Made by a program: the position numbers and the translations under genes
Shown: one piece after another, positions 47,028 to 61,309 of the stretch
How positions within the stretch are numbered: position 1 is the first letter of the stretch
Layout of the letters: the number at the start of each line of letters is the position of its first letter
The notes under the pieces: generated by a model
What the model was told of the DNA's origin: nothing
Database searches by the model: none
Seen by the model: the letters and a program-made list of their open reading frames with translations, nothing else
Source: Pseudomonas oryzihabitans
Lineage (GTDB): Bacteria; Pseudomonadota; Gammaproteobacteria; Pseudomonadales; Pseudomonadaceae
Assembly (NCBI RefSeq): GCF_024652905.1
Contig: NZ_CP102428.1
Location: 4,324,001-4,388,000 of the forward strand
DNA length: 64,000 nucleotides
Direction: 5' to 3'

Positions 47028-47351
47028 GGCAGCGCTCGCAATGCAATCGTGAAAAGAGACTTCGACTCGATCGACGACATCGCAAATCGGAACCGCATGC
47101 GGATCTGTCGTCTGCTACGTCTGAACCTGTTGTCTGTCTTATTGTTCCACCCCTTCGCCGGCTTCCTTGGCAGGAGGCTAGAGCGGTCGCGCTGAGGCGA
47201 AGCGAGGGATGGATCGGGGGCGTCGTCTGAATCGGGCGGGTAGATAGTAAGCTAAGCATTGATTGATGTCACTTCGCGATGACGGAAGGAAGGGACCCGT
47301 GGCGCGCCGTGCCTGCTACCATCGCGAGCCGTTTCCGCGATGCCTTCTGCC
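47028..47351. other. Divergent control region of gcd and the AEC carrier
   Basis: About 320 bases between two divergent genes. It must hold the gcd promoter. GATGTCACTTCGCGATGAC near 47265-47283 is a weak inverted repeat (GTCA/TGAC ends). No clear promoter consensus or RNA element was recognised. Confidence 0.4.
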
Positions 47352-48302
47352 ATGTCCGACGTGCTTGCCCTGGTCCAGGCGACCTTCGACGTCACCGCCC
47401 CGGTCTTCGCCCTGGTGCTGCTCGGCTGTGTGCTCAAGCGGCTGAACTGGATCGATACCGCCTTCATCAATACCTCGTCCGCCCTGGTGTTTCGCGCCAC
47501 CATGCCGACCCTGCTGTTTCTCGGCATCCTCAAGGCCGACCTCGGCGAAGCCCTGCAACCGCTGCTGCTGGGCTACTTCGCCCTGGCCACGGTGGTGAGC
47601 TTTCTCGCTGCCTGGGGCTGGGCGATCTGGCGCTGCCCTCATGCCGATCGCGGGGTCTACGTGCAAGGCGCCTTCCGCGGCAACTGCGGCATCGTCGGCC
47701 TGGCCCTCGCGGCCACCCAGTACGGCGACTACGGTCTGTCGGTGGGCGGGATCATGGCCGGCATGGTCATCCTCTTCTACAACGTGCTCTCGACCATCGT
47801 GCTGGCGCTCTACAGTCCGCAGCTGGAGGCCAACTGGCGCACCCTGCTGCGCAGCATCCTCGGCAACCCGCTGATCATCGGCATCCTGGTGGCGATTCCC
47901 TTCGCCTATTTCCAGTGGCAGCTGCCACGCTGGCTGGACACCTCGGCGCGCTATTTCGCCGGGCTCACCCTGCCGCTGGCGCTGATGTGCATCGGCGCCA
48001 CCCTGTCGCTGGCCTCGCTGCGCGAAAGCAGTGGCCTGGCGGTGGGTGCCAGCTTGTGGAAGATCGTCTGGATTCCGCTGCTGGGCGTGCTGGGCGCCCT
48101 GGCGCTGGGCATCCAGGGGCCGGCGCTGGGCATCCTCTTCCTCTACCTGGGCTGCCCGACGGCCGCCTCGAGTTTCGTCATGGCCCGCGCCGCCGGTAGC
48201 AATGCCCAGCTGGCGGCCACCATCGTGGTGCTCAGTACCCTGGGCGGGATGCTGACCACTAATCTGGGCCTGCTGCTACTGAAAGGATTCAGCCTGCTGT
48301 AG
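47352..48302 (+). CDS. AEC (auxin efflux carrier) family transporter
   Basis: 316 residues with about ten hydrophobic segments and the usual AEC features: PVFALVLLGCVLKR in helix 1, AFRGNCGIVGLALAATQYG in the middle and LYLGCPTAASSFVMA near the end. Members move malonate, malate or other anions; the substrate here is unknown. ATG 47352 is chosen over another ATG four codons earlier; neither has a strong ribosome site. It is divergent from gcd. Confidence 0.8.
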   Translation: MSDVLALVQATFDVTAPVFALVLLGCVLKRLNWIDTAFINTSSALVFRATMPTLLFLGILKADLGEALQPLLLGYFALATVVSFLAAWGWAIWRCPHADRGVYVQGAFRGNCGIVGLALAATQYGDYGLSVGGIMAGMVILFYNVLSTIVLALYSPQLEANWRTLLRSILGNPLIIGILVAIPFAYFQWQLPRWLDTSARYFAGLTLPLALMCIGATLSLASLRESSGLAVGASLWKIVWIPLLGVLGALALGIQGPALGILFLYLGCPTAASSFVMARAAGSNAQLAATIVVLSTLGGMLTTNLGLLLLKGFSLL

Positions 48303-48484
48303 GGCGTGCTGGCCGGGCATCGGCGTTGTGAGAGCGTTTATCGGCTGGTGCCAGCTAACAGTCAGATTTTACCGTAATAGTGCGTTCTCGACCGTCCCAG
48401 GTCGGTTTTCCCTCCAGATAATTATCGCAATCAGCATGTGCGAGGAGCGCGGCTGCCCTTCCCTAAGCCTTTCGCGTGGTATCC

Positions 48485-50377
48485 ATGAAACGCTCGCTCC
48501 AATTCAGCCACAAGATCCTGCTGGCGGCTGCCCTCGTGGTGACCATCGCCCTGGCCGGTTTCGCCAGTTTCAACGCCTATCTGCAGCGCCAGGCCATCAC
48601 TCAAAGTCTCGAAGCCTCCCTGGGCGAGATCGGCCGCATCACCGCCGGCAACATCGCCTACTGGCTGGATGCGCGGGTCAAGCTGATCGACAGCCAAGCC
48701 CAGGCGCTCAGCCGCGACAGCAGCCCGGCCAATGTCGCAGGCCTGCTCGAACAGAAGCTCTACACGAGCAACTTCGATTCCACCTACCTGGGTGAGGTCG
48801 ACGGCACCTTTACCGACCGCCCCCATACCCCCATGGAGGCCGGCTACGACGCTCGCCAGCGCGACTGGTACAAGGCCGCGGTCATCGCCGGTGGCCCCAT
48901 CCTCACCGAGCCCTATCTCACTGCACCGCCGCAGAGCTTCCTGTGCATCACCATCGCCGCGCCGGTCCTGCAGAACGGCAAGCTGATCGGCGTGGTGGCC
49001 GGTGACCTGGTGATGGACAGCCTGATGAAGATGATCACCTCGCTGGACGCCGGTGGCCTGGGCGAGGCCTTCCTGGTGGACGGCGATGGCAAGATCCTGG
49101 TCAGCAGCCACGCCGACCAGGTGCTGAAATCCCTCAAGGACGTCTTCCCCGAGCAGACCCCGAGCCTGGCCCCGGGCTTCCATCACGTCCTGCAGGGCGG
49201 CAGCGAGCGGCTGGTGAGCTTTACCCCGGTCAATGGGCTGCCCTCGGTCAAGTGGTACCTGGGCCTGTCCATCGACCAGGCCAAGGCCTATGCCCCGGTG
49301 ACCCAGGCGCGCAACCTGGCCATCGTCGCCACCCTGGTGGCGGTGGTCGCCATCATCCTGCTGCTGGGGCTGCTGATTCGCGTGCTCTTGCGCCCGCTGC
49401 ACGACCTGACCCGCGCCATGGCGGACATCGCCGAAGGCGAGGGCGATCTGACCCGTCGCCTGCCAGTACAGGCTCGCGATGAGTTCGGCGCCCTGGCCGA
49501 GGCCTTCAACAAGTTCGTGGCGCGGATCCATACCTCGATCCGCGATGTGGCCCAGACCACTGGCGAGCTGAATCAGAGTACCCGCCGGGTGCTGGAGGCC
49601 TCGCAGTCGTCCATGCAGCAGTCCGATATTCAGGCCCAGCGCACCACCAGCGTGGCCGCGGCGATCAACGAGTTGGGCGCCGCCGCCCAGGAGATCGCCC
49701 GCAACGCCGCCCACGCCTCGGGCGAGGCCAGCACGGCCCGCGCCCAGGGCGAGGAGGGTCGCGAGGTGCTCGACGAAGCCCTGCAGGCCATGCAGGCGCT
49801 GTCGAGCAAGATCGGCACCAGTTGCGAACACATCGAAGCCCTCAACGGCAAGACCGCCAACATCGGCCAGATCCTCGAAGTCATCCGCGGCATCTCCGAG
49901 CAGACCAACCTGCTGGCGCTCAATGCCGCCATCGAGGCGGCGCGGGCTGGTGAAGCCGGCCGTGGCTTCGCCGTGGTGGCCGACGAGGTGCGCTCCCTGG
50001 CCAGCCGCACCCAGAGTTCGGCGCAGCAGATCCAGCAGATGATCGAAGAGCTGCAGACCGGCTCGCGCGACGCCGTGGCCCTGATGCAGGAAAGCCAGCG
50101 GCAGAGCGCCCACAGCATGCAGGTGGCCAAGAGCGCCGGCGAGCGGCTGGGCAGCGTGACCGAGCGCATCGGCGAGATCGACGGACAGAATCAGTCCGTC
50201 GCAACGGCGACCGAGGAACAGACCTCGGTGGTGGAGACCCTGAACATGGACATCAGCGAGATCAACCTGCTGAACCAGCAGGGCGTCGACAACCTCCAGG
50301 CGACCCTGGCGGCCTGCACCGCCCTGGAAGCCGAGGCCGGTCGCCTGCAGCGACTAGTGGGCGGCTTCCGGATCTAG
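48485..50377 (+). CDS. Methyl-accepting chemotaxis protein, dCache type (first of tandem pair)
   Basis: 630 residues. A first membrane helix (about 12-30) is followed by a periplasmic dCache_1 domain, a second helix (about 278-300), HAMP, and a cytoplasmic signalling domain with the hairpin tip [20 protein letters not shown]. It resembles the PctA/B/C family, including the YDARQRDWY segment of the ligand pocket. The Asp that follows the conserved PY in amino-acid sensors is replaced (PYLT), so the ligand may not be an amino acid. From about residue 250 to the end it is nearly identical to the next gene. GTG four codons earlier is an alternative start. Confidence 0.92.
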   Translation: MKRSLQFSHKILLAAALVVTIALAGFASFNAYLQRQAITQSLEASLGEIGRITAGNIAYWLDARVKLIDSQAQALSRDSSPANVAGLLEQKLYTSNFDSTYLGEVDGTFTDRPHTPMEAGYDARQRDWYKAAVIAGGPILTEPYLTAPPQSFLCITIAAPVLQNGKLIGVVAGDLVMDSLMKMITSLDAGGLGEAFLVDGDGKILVSSHADQVLKSLKDVFPEQTPSLAPGFHHVLQGGSERLVSFTPVNGLPSVKWYLGLSIDQAKAYAPVTQARNLAIVATLVAVVAIILLLGLLIRVLLRPLHDLTRAMADIAEGEGDLTRRLPVQARDEFGALAEAFNKFVARIHTSIRDVAQTTGELNQSTRRVLEASQSSMQQSDIQAQRTTSVAAAINELGAAAQEIARNAAHASGEASTARAQGEEGREVLDEALQAMQALSSKIGTSCEHIEALNGKTANIGQILEVIRGISEQTNLLALNAAIEAARAGEAGRGFAVVADEVRSLASRTQSSAQQIQQMIEELQTGSRDAVALMQESQRQSAHSMQVAKSAGERLGSVTERIGEIDGQNQSVATATEEQTSVVETLNMDISEINLLNQQGVDNLQATLAACTALEAEAGRLQRLVGGFRI

Positions 50378-50408
50378 AGGGGAAGGTAAAAAGGTATCGC
50401 CGCTACGC

Positions 50409-50435
50409 TCAAGTAGTCTGATTGATACCCGATAA
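50409..50435 (+). promoter_or_regulatory. Candidate FliA (sigma28) promoter of the second chemoreceptor
   Basis: TCAAGTAG (50409-50416), 11 bases, then CCCGATAA (50428-50435). This agrees with the sigma28 pattern TAAAGTTT-N11-GCCGATAA at most positions and at the exact spacing. It lies 64 bases before the start codon. Confidence 0.6.
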
Positions 50436-50498
50436 CGAGGGCGATAGGCCATGCCTCGCACACGGCATGGCTCCCCCTCGCTACGGACGCAGACCTGT

Positions 50499-52388
50499 AT
50501 GAAGCGACACCTGAAATTCAGCCACAAGATCCTGCTGGTCGCGGCGCTGGTCATCACCACCGCGCTGGCTGCCTCGGCCGGCTTCAATGCCTACTTGCAA
50601 CGTCAGGCCATTGATCAGAGCCTGAGTGCCAACCTCGCGGAAACCGGTCGGGTCACCGCCGGCAACATTGCCTATTGGCTGGATACCCGGGTCAAGCTCA
50701 TCGAAGGCGAGGCCCAGACCCTGGCACGCGACCGCTCGCCCGAGGGGCTGGTGGGCCTGCTGGATCAGAAGATCTATACCGGCAACTTCGACTCCACCTA
50801 TTTGGGCGAAGTCGACGGCACCTACACCACCCGACCGCTGCGCAACCTGCCGGCCGGCTACGATCCGCGCAAGCGGCCCTGGTACGCGGCCGCCACCGCC
50901 GCCGGCACCACGGTGCTGACCCCGCCCTATATCTTCGCCTCCTCCGGACAGCTGGGCGTGACCATCGCCACCCCGCTGCAGCGTGACGGCCAGCTGGCCG
51001 GCGTGGTGGCCGGCGACCTCAACCTCTCGGCGCTGGTGGAGATCATCACCTCGCTCAACGTCGGCGGTCTCGGCGAAGCCTTCTTGGTGGACGGTGACGG
51101 CAAGATCCTGGTCAGCAGCCATCCCGAGCAGGTGCTCAAGACCCTCAAGGACGTCTTCCCCGAGCAGACTCCGTCTCTGCAGCCTGGTCTGCACGCCGTC
51201 ACCCAGAATGGCAGTGACCGCCTGGTGAGCTTCACCCCGGTCAATGGGCTGCCCTCGGTCAAGTGGTACCTGGGTCTGTCCATCGACCAGGCCAAGGCCT
51301 ATGCCCCGGTGACCCAGGCACGCAACCTGGCCATTGGCGCCACCCTGGTGGCGGTGATCGCCATCATCCTGCTGCTGGGCTTGCTCATCCGCGTGCTGCT
51401 GCGTCCGTTGCACGACCTGACCCGCGCCATGGACGACATCGCCGAAGGCGAGGGTGACCTGACCCGCCGGCTGCCGGTGCAATCCCGCGATGAGTTCGGC
51501 GCCCTGGCCGAGGCCTTCAACAAGTTCGTGGCGCGGATCCATACCTCGATCCGCGATGTGGCCCAGACCACTGGCGAGCTGAATCAGAGCACCCGCCGGG
51601 TGCTGGAGGCCTCGCAATCCTCCATGCAGCAGTCCGATATCCAGGCCCAGCGCACCACCAGCGTGGCCGCGGCGATCAACGAGCTGGGCGCTGCCGCCCA
51701 GGAGATCGCCCGCAACGCCGCCCACGCCTCGGGCGAGGCCAGCACGGCCCGCGCCCAGGGCGAGGAGGGCCGCGAGGTGCTCGACGAGGCCTTGCACGCC
51801 ATGCAGGCGCTGTCGAGCAAGATAGGCACCAGTTGCGAGCATATCGAAGCCCTCAACGGCAAGACGGCTAACATCGGCCAGATCCTCGAAGTCATCCGCG
51901 GCATCTCCGAGCAGACCAACCTGCTGGCGCTCAACGCCGCCATCGAAGCCGCTCGGGCTGGTGAAGCCGGGCGTGGCTTCGCCGTGGTGGCCGACGAGGT
52001 GCGCTCCCTGGCCAGCCGCACCCAGAGTTCGGCGCAGCAGATCCAGCAGATGATCGAAGAGCTGCAAACCGGCTCGCGCGACGCCGTGGCCCTGATGCAG
52101 GAAAGCCAGCGGCAGAGCGCCCACAGCATGCAGGTGGCCAAGAGCGCCGGCGAGCGGCTGGGCAGCGTGACCGAGCGCATCGGCGAGATCGACGGCCAGA
52201 ATCAGTCCGTCGCAACGGCGACCGAGGAACAGACCTCGGTGGTGGAGACCCTGAACATGGACATCAGCGAGATCAACCTGCTGAACCAGCAGGGCGTGGA
52301 CAACCTCCAGGCGACCCTGACAGCCTGCACCGCGCTGGAAGCCGAGGCTGGTCGCCTGCAGCGGCTGGTAGGCGGCTTCCGCATCTAG
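50499..52388 (+). CDS. Methyl-accepting chemotaxis protein, dCache type (second of tandem pair)
   Basis: 629 residues with the same layout as its neighbour: helix, dCache_1, helix, HAMP, signalling domain. The pocket segment is YDPRKRPWY and the following PY is succeeded by IF instead of the xD of amino-acid sensors; the later VVAGDL aspartate is kept. The region from [12 protein letters not shown] to the end differs from the first gene at only about seven residues, while the sensor domains differ widely. ATG 50499 aligns with the first gene's start. A sigma28-like promoter precedes it and a strong terminator follows. Confidence 0.92.
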   Translation: MKRHLKFSHKILLVAALVITTALAASAGFNAYLQRQAIDQSLSANLAETGRVTAGNIAYWLDTRVKLIEGEAQTLARDRSPEGLVGLLDQKIYTGNFDSTYLGEVDGTYTTRPLRNLPAGYDPRKRPWYAAATAAGTTVLTPPYIFASSGQLGVTIATPLQRDGQLAGVVAGDLNLSALVEIITSLNVGGLGEAFLVDGDGKILVSSHPEQVLKTLKDVFPEQTPSLQPGLHAVTQNGSDRLVSFTPVNGLPSVKWYLGLSIDQAKAYAPVTQARNLAIGATLVAVIAIILLLGLLIRVLLRPLHDLTRAMDDIAEGEGDLTRRLPVQSRDEFGALAEAFNKFVARIHTSIRDVAQTTGELNQSTRRVLEASQSSMQQSDIQAQRTTSVAAAINELGAAAQEIARNAAHASGEASTARAQGEEGREVLDEALHAMQALSSKIGTSCEHIEALNGKTANIGQILEVIRGISEQTNLLALNAAIEAARAGEAGRGFAVVADEVRSLASRTQSSAQQIQQMIEELQTGSRDAVALMQESQRQSAHSMQVAKSAGERLGSVTERIGEIDGQNQSVATATEEQTSVVETLNMDISEINLLNQQGVDNLQATLTACTALEAEAGRLQRLVGGFRI

Positions 52389-52406
52389 CCCTCGCGGCAA
52401 CCCTGG

Positions 52407-52445
52407 AAAGGGAGAGCTGACCTCAGGTTGGCTCTCCCTTTTTGT
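52407..52445 (+). terminator. Rho-independent terminator after the chemoreceptor pair
   Basis: AAGGGAGAGC and GCTCTCCCTT flank a loop of about 14 bases and are followed by TTT; the stem begins about 20 bases after the stop codon. Confidence 0.85.
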
Positions 52446-52731
52446 TGTCCAGCGGGTCAGCAACGCGCGCGTGAGCGCCGTGGTCCGCCTGCCATTCGTC
52501 AGAAAAAGTAAAACTAATTAGCGCGCGAACTCGCTCTGGTCTGCTGTTTTTAGCGCCTTCGCCGCTGGGGTCCCGCCAGGCCGGCGATCTATGGCATCAA
52601 GAAAGTCTTTTTTTCCGCCGATGGGCTAAGCGTTACCGCCAGGTCTGCTAGCGGCCCGCGTCCAGCACGGCGCCGGCCCGGCCTGGTACCGCCTAACCTA
52701 CGGCGTGGCACCCTTTGCCACCAGGGGCTTC
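52446..52731. other. Upstream region of the hybrid kinase
   Basis: About 290 bases without a gene. A run of seven T residues near 52606 and the nearby GCCGATGG look superficially like a sigma28 site but the spacing is wrong. No repeat or RNA element was recognised. Confidence 0.4.
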
Positions 52732-57584
<4,853 letters not shown>

Positions 57585-57588
<4 letters not shown>

Positions 57589-58526
57589 CACCGCCGACCG
57601 CCGAGGCCGCCGGGCGGCGCAGCAAGCCCAAGTTGCTGATCGTCGACGACCAACCGCTGAACATCCGCATCCTCCACGAACTCTTTCGCCAGGACTGCGA
57701 GACCCTGATGGCCACCAGCGGCGCCCAGGCCTTGCAGTTGGCCCTGGCCCAGCAGCCGGACCTGATCCTGCTCGACGTGATGATGCCCCAGCTCGACGGC
57801 CACGAGGTCTTGCGCCGGCTGCAGGCCGATCCGGCCACCGCCGCCATCCCGGTGATCTTCGTCACCGGCCAGGAGGGCCCGGACGAAGAGGTGACCGGTC
57901 TGGAGCTGGGCGCGGTGGACTTCATCAGCAAGCCGATCAATCCGGTCATCGTCCGCGCCCGGGTGCGCACCCAGCTGACCCTCAAGGCGCAACGTGACGC
58001 CCTGCGCAGCATCGCCCTGGTCGATGGCCTCACCGGCGTCGCCAACCGGCGTCAGTTCGACGAGGCGCTGCTTCGCGGCTGGCGCCAGAGCCAGCGCGAA
58101 GGCATGCCGTTTTCGCTGATCCTCATGGATATCGATCACTTCAAGGCCTACAACGACCACTATGGCCACCTGGCCGGCGACCAGTGCCTGCGTCAGGTCG
58201 CCCAGGCGCTGGGCCAGGGCCTGTTCCGCCCCTACGACCTGCTTGCGCGCTACGGCGGCGAGGAATTCGGCTGCCTGCTGCCGGGCACCGATCTGGAGGG
58301 GGCCAGCCAGGTCGCCGAGCGGCTGCTGCAGCAGGTCCGCGACCAGCGTCTGACCCACGGCTATTCCTCGGTGACCGGCTACGTCACCCTGAGCCTGGGC
58401 GTGGCCACCGCGCTGCCGCCCACCGCCGTCGATCCGGCCGCCCTGATCACCGCCGCCGATGCGCAGCTCTATGCGGCCAAGCACCAGGGCCGCGCGCAGG
58501 TCTGCGCCGCGGAACTGGCCGGCTAG
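57585..58526 (+). CDS. Response regulator with diguanylate cyclase (REC-GGDEF)
   Basis: 313 residues. The receiver domain carries D64 (LILLDVMMPQLDG) and the GGDEF domain has the active-site form GGEEF at 224-228 with MDIDHFKAYND earlier. An inhibitory-site RPYD lies five residues before GGEEF, the standard RxxD spacing, so product inhibition by c-di-GMP is expected. Together with the overlapping hybrid kinase it should form a phosphorelay that raises c-di-GMP. It resembles WspR/PleD-type two-domain cyclases. Confidence 0.93.
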
Positions 58527-58657
58527 GAAGGTGGATTGAAAAACGCCCGCCCGGGTAATGCCGGGTAACAGAGGTCCGGGCTTTCTTCGCTGTCCAGGCT
58601 GGGCGGCGAGGCGGCAGACTGTCAGACTGCGGGCAGGGATTCTGCCGCCGGTAATCT

Positions 58658-59668
58658 ATGTACGCCTTCACGCAACGCCAGGCCATCTTGGCCAGCTGGA
58701 TCATCGTCTTCACCGCGCTCTATCTGGTTCTCCCGCTCAAGCTCCTGCCCAGCCTGCTGGCCGGCCTGCTGGTGTACGAACTGGTCAACACCCTGGCCGG
58801 GCGCCTGCAGCGGCAAATGCCCGGCGGCGGCGCGCGCTGGCTCGCCGTGGCCCTGCTCGGCGCCCTGGTGGTGAGCCTGCTGACGCTGTTCTTCGTGTGG
58901 TTCACCAGCTTCATCATCCAGGAAGTCCAGAACCCCGGGCGGCTGCTGGACAAGTTCATGGTGCTCACCGAGCGTGCCCGCGCCCAGCTGCCACCCTCGC
59001 TGGACGCCTACCTGCCAGCCAACGCCGACAGCATGAAGCAGGAGCTGGTGGAGTGGGTGCGCGCCCATGTGGCGCAACTGCAGCTGTTCGGTCGGGATGC
59101 GGCGCGGACCTTCGTCATCGTGCTGATCGGCATGATCCTCGGCGCCATCGTCGCCCTGCAGCCCACCCCTGATCCCGAGCGCCTGCGCCCGCTGTCCGGC
59201 GCGCTGCTGGTGCGGCTCGGCCTGGTGGCCCAGGCTTTTCGCAACATCGTCTTCGCCCAGATCAAGATCTCCCTGCTCAACACCACCCTGACCGGCATCT
59301 TCCTGCTCGGGGTGCTGCCGCTGTTCGACGTCCATTTGCCGCTGGCCAAGACCCTGGTGATCCTCACCTTCATCCTCGGTCTGCTGCCGGTGATCGGCAA
59401 CCTGATGTCCAACACCCTGATCTTCATCGCCGGCCTGTCGCTGTCGATCTGGGTCGCGGTGGCGGCGCTGGGCTACCTGATCGCCATCCACAAGCTGGAA
59501 TACTTCCTCAACGCTCGCATCGTCGGCGGCCAGATCAGCGCCCGTTCCTGGGAGTTGCTGGTGGCCATGCTGGTGTTCGAGGCGGCCTTCGGCCTGCCGG
59601 GGCTGGTGGCGGCGCCGGTGTATTACGCCTATCTCAAGAGCGAGTTGAAGGCGGAAGGGCTGGTGTGA
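58658..59668 (+). CDS. AI-2E family transporter
   Basis: 336 residues with about eight hydrophobic segments. The pattern FVWFTSFIIQEVQNPGRLLD and the C-terminal half (VLGLLPVIGNLMSN-like segment, then INKLEYFLNARIVG-like segment) is the AI-2E (PerM/YdiK/TqsA) family. Members include the AI-2 exporter TqsA and Na+/H+ antiporters; the substrate cannot be set here. Its stop shares one base with the NUDIX start, so the two are coupled. Confidence 0.8.
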   Translation: MYAFTQRQAILASWIIVFTALYLVLPLKLLPSLLAGLLVYELVNTLAGRLQRQMPGGGARWLAVALLGALVVSLLTLFFVWFTSFIIQEVQNPGRLLDKFMVLTERARAQLPPSLDAYLPANADSMKQELVEWVRAHVAQLQLFGRDAARTFVIVLIGMILGAIVALQPTPDPERLRPLSGALLVRLGLVAQAFRNIVFAQIKISLLNTTLTGIFLLGVLPLFDVHLPLAKTLVILTFILGLLPVIGNLMSNTLIFIAGLSLSIWVAVAALGYLIAIHKLEYFLNARIVGGQISARSWELLVAMLVFEAAFGLPGLVAAPVYYAYLKSELKAEGLV

Positions 59669-60102
59669 TGAACGGCCAGATCCGCGTCCTGGCGCTCTGT
59701 GTCCTGCGTCAGGGCAACCGCATCCTGGTGCGTGAGACGCAGGATCCGCACGATGGCCGAAGTTTCTGCCGGCCCCTGGGCGGTGGCGTGGAGTTCGGCG
59801 AAACCAGCCAGGCGGCCGTGCATCGCGAGATCCGCGAAGAGCTGGGCGTCGAGCTGGCCGAGTTGAGGCTGCTGGGCACCCTGGAATCGCTGTTCAGCTA
59901 CGCGGGACGGCCGGGTCACGAGGTGGTGCTGGTCTACCTGGCCGAATTTGCCGATCGGCAGCTCTATGCGCAGACCGAGCTGCCCGGCCAAGAGAGCGAT
60001 GGTGAAGCTTTCATGGCCACCTGGCGCTCGCTCGATTCCTTTGACGACACCTGCCGACTGGTCCCCGAAGGCCTGCTGGAGCTTGTCACCAGCGCTAACT
60101 GA
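59668..60102 (+). CDS. NUDIX hydrolase
   Basis: 144 residues. The NUDIX box is complete: GGGVEFGETSQAAVHREIRE then ELGVEL, with the metal-binding glutamates of REIREE. It hydrolyses a nucleoside diphosphate linked to an unknown group. ATG 59668 overlaps the stop of the AI-2E gene by one base; a GTG one codon earlier is an alternative. The 3' end faces the small gene at 60118. Confidence 0.85.
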   Translation: MNGQIRVLALCVLRQGNRILVRETQDPHDGRSFCRPLGGGVEFGETSQAAVHREIREELGVELAELRLLGTLESLFSYAGRPGHEVVLVYLAEFADRQLYAQTELPGQESDGEAFMATWRSLDSFDDTCRLVPEGLLELVTSAN

Positions 60103-60117
60103 GGCCTTTGCCGCTCA

Positions 60118-60357
60118 CTAGCGATCCAGATTCGCCCACATGCGCTGCCAGAAGGCGCCGGCTTCTTCGTTGATGGTGCGCCACCGCTGTTCCAGACGCT
60201 CGCGTTCGGGCGTGCCCAGGTCGTCCGGACAGGCCAGGTAGCGATCGGCGGCGGCCTGGGCTTCGGCCTGCAAGCGGCGCCATTCGCGCACGTCATCCAG
60301 CCAGCAGCGGCCGGTGACGGTCTCGTAGTACTGGTGGGCGATCGCGTCTTTGCTCAT
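60118..60357 (-). CDS. Small protein of unknown function
   Basis: 79 residues, soluble, rich in Trp, Arg and Glu (DDVREWRRLQAEAQAAADRY, RWRTINEEAGAFWQRMW). It is probably all-helical; no known motif was recognised. GGAAAG sits 6 bases before ATG 60355-60357, which decides this start against an ATG four codons upstream. It is convergent with the NUDIX gene and lies 59 bases downstream of the carbonic anhydrase gene on the same strand. Confidence 0.6.
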   Translation of the reverse strand: MSKDAIAHQYYETVTGRCWLDDVREWRRLQAEAQAAADRYLACPDDLGTPERERLEQRWRTINEEAGAFWQRMWANLDR

Positions 60358-60416
60358 GGGGCTTTCCATATAGGGGATACAGCCCTAGACCGCACCTGAA
60401 GCACGGGGTGCCCGCC

Positions 60417-61133
60417 TCAGACGTCGAAGAAGTCCACATGGCCGTTTTCCAGGGTGTAGTAGGCGCCCACCACCTTGACCCGACCGTCCTGTTGCGGCGC
60501 GAGCAGGGTCGGCTCGGAGGCCGCGCGCAGCCGCCGGACCGTGCGCTGCACATTGCTGCGCACCGCGGCTTCCAACAGATCCGTTGGATTGCCGGCGCGG
60601 GCGCTGAGCACCGCCGGCAGGATGGGTTCGATCATGGCGCCGATGGCACCGGGATAGAGGGCGTTCTGCTCCACCACCGCCACCGCGGCTTCCACCGCGC
60701 CGCATTTCTCGTGGCCCATGACCACGATCAGTGGCACGCCCAGCTGGCTGATGGCGTATTCCACCGAGCCCAGGGCGGTGGTGTCCAGGGTATTGCCGGC
60801 GTTGCGCACGATAAACAGCTCGCCCAGGCCACGGCCGAATAGCAGCTCCGGCGAGACCCGCGAATCCGAACAGGACACCAGCACGCAAAAGGGCGTCTGG
60901 CCCTTGGCGATCGCCAGACGCCGATCGCGGTTGGTTTCTCCATGCAGGGGCTGGTCGTCCATGAAGCCCTGGTTGCCGTCGATCAGCCGTTGCAGGGCCT
61001 GCTCGGCAGTGAGGGTGGTGTGGGCCTTGGCCGGCGCGGCCAGGGCAGGCAGGGCCAACGGGGCCAGGGCAGCGGCCACCGGCAGGCAGCAGGCGCAGTG
61101 CAGGAGTTGGCGACGTGACAGGGCGGGCTTCAT
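60417..61133 (-). CDS. Exported beta-carbonic anhydrase
   Basis: 238 residues. Zinc ligands and partners of the beta class are present: C88-S-D90-S-R92, H141 and C144 (MGHEKCGAV). Residues 1-33 form a signal with an Arg-Arg pair (LSRRQLL), a hydrophobic core and an ALAA-like cleavage site, so export, perhaps by the Tat route, is likely. Beta-carbonic anhydrases are usually cytoplasmic, but periplasmic ones with such a leader are known in proteobacteria. Acts on CO2/bicarbonate; may help retain CO2 or buffer the periplasm. Confidence 0.88.
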   Translation of the reverse strand: MKPALSRRQLLHCACCLPVAAALAPLALPALAAPAKAHTTLTAEQALQRLIDGNQGFMDDQPLHGETNRDRRLAIAKGQTPFCVLVSCSDSRVSPELLFGRGLGELFIVRNAGNTLDTTALGSVEYAISQLGVPLIVVMGHEKCGAVEAAVAVVEQNALYPGAIGAMIEPILPAVLSARAGNPTDLLEAAVRSNVQRTVRRLRAASEPTLLAPQQDGRVKVVGAYYTLENGHVDFFDV

Positions 61134-61263
61134 CGGGACACCTCTTGGCGTGGGGGCGTGCCGGTACTGCGGTCTCCAGCGCTAGGGATAACTATTGTCC
61201 GCCGCCGCCGATCCTGCCAGGCGAGGCGGCGCGTATCCGACCCGTGGAAAAGCGCCAGGCATG

Positions 61264-61288
61264 AAAAAGCCGCGTCGGAACGCGGCTT
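61264..61288 (-). terminator. Rho-independent terminator after pbpG
   Basis: On the minus strand AGCCGCGTTCCGACGCGGCT forms a stem with a short loop and is followed by TTTTT. It lies 22-46 bases after the pbpG stop. Confidence 0.85.
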
Positions 61289-61309
61289 CGGGACTCGCTC
61301 AGGCGGGCG

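Noticed and set aside
52600-52630. Possible sigma28 promoter before the hybrid kinase
   Set aside because: GAAAGTCT and GCCGATGG are present but the spacer is about 8 bases instead of 11.
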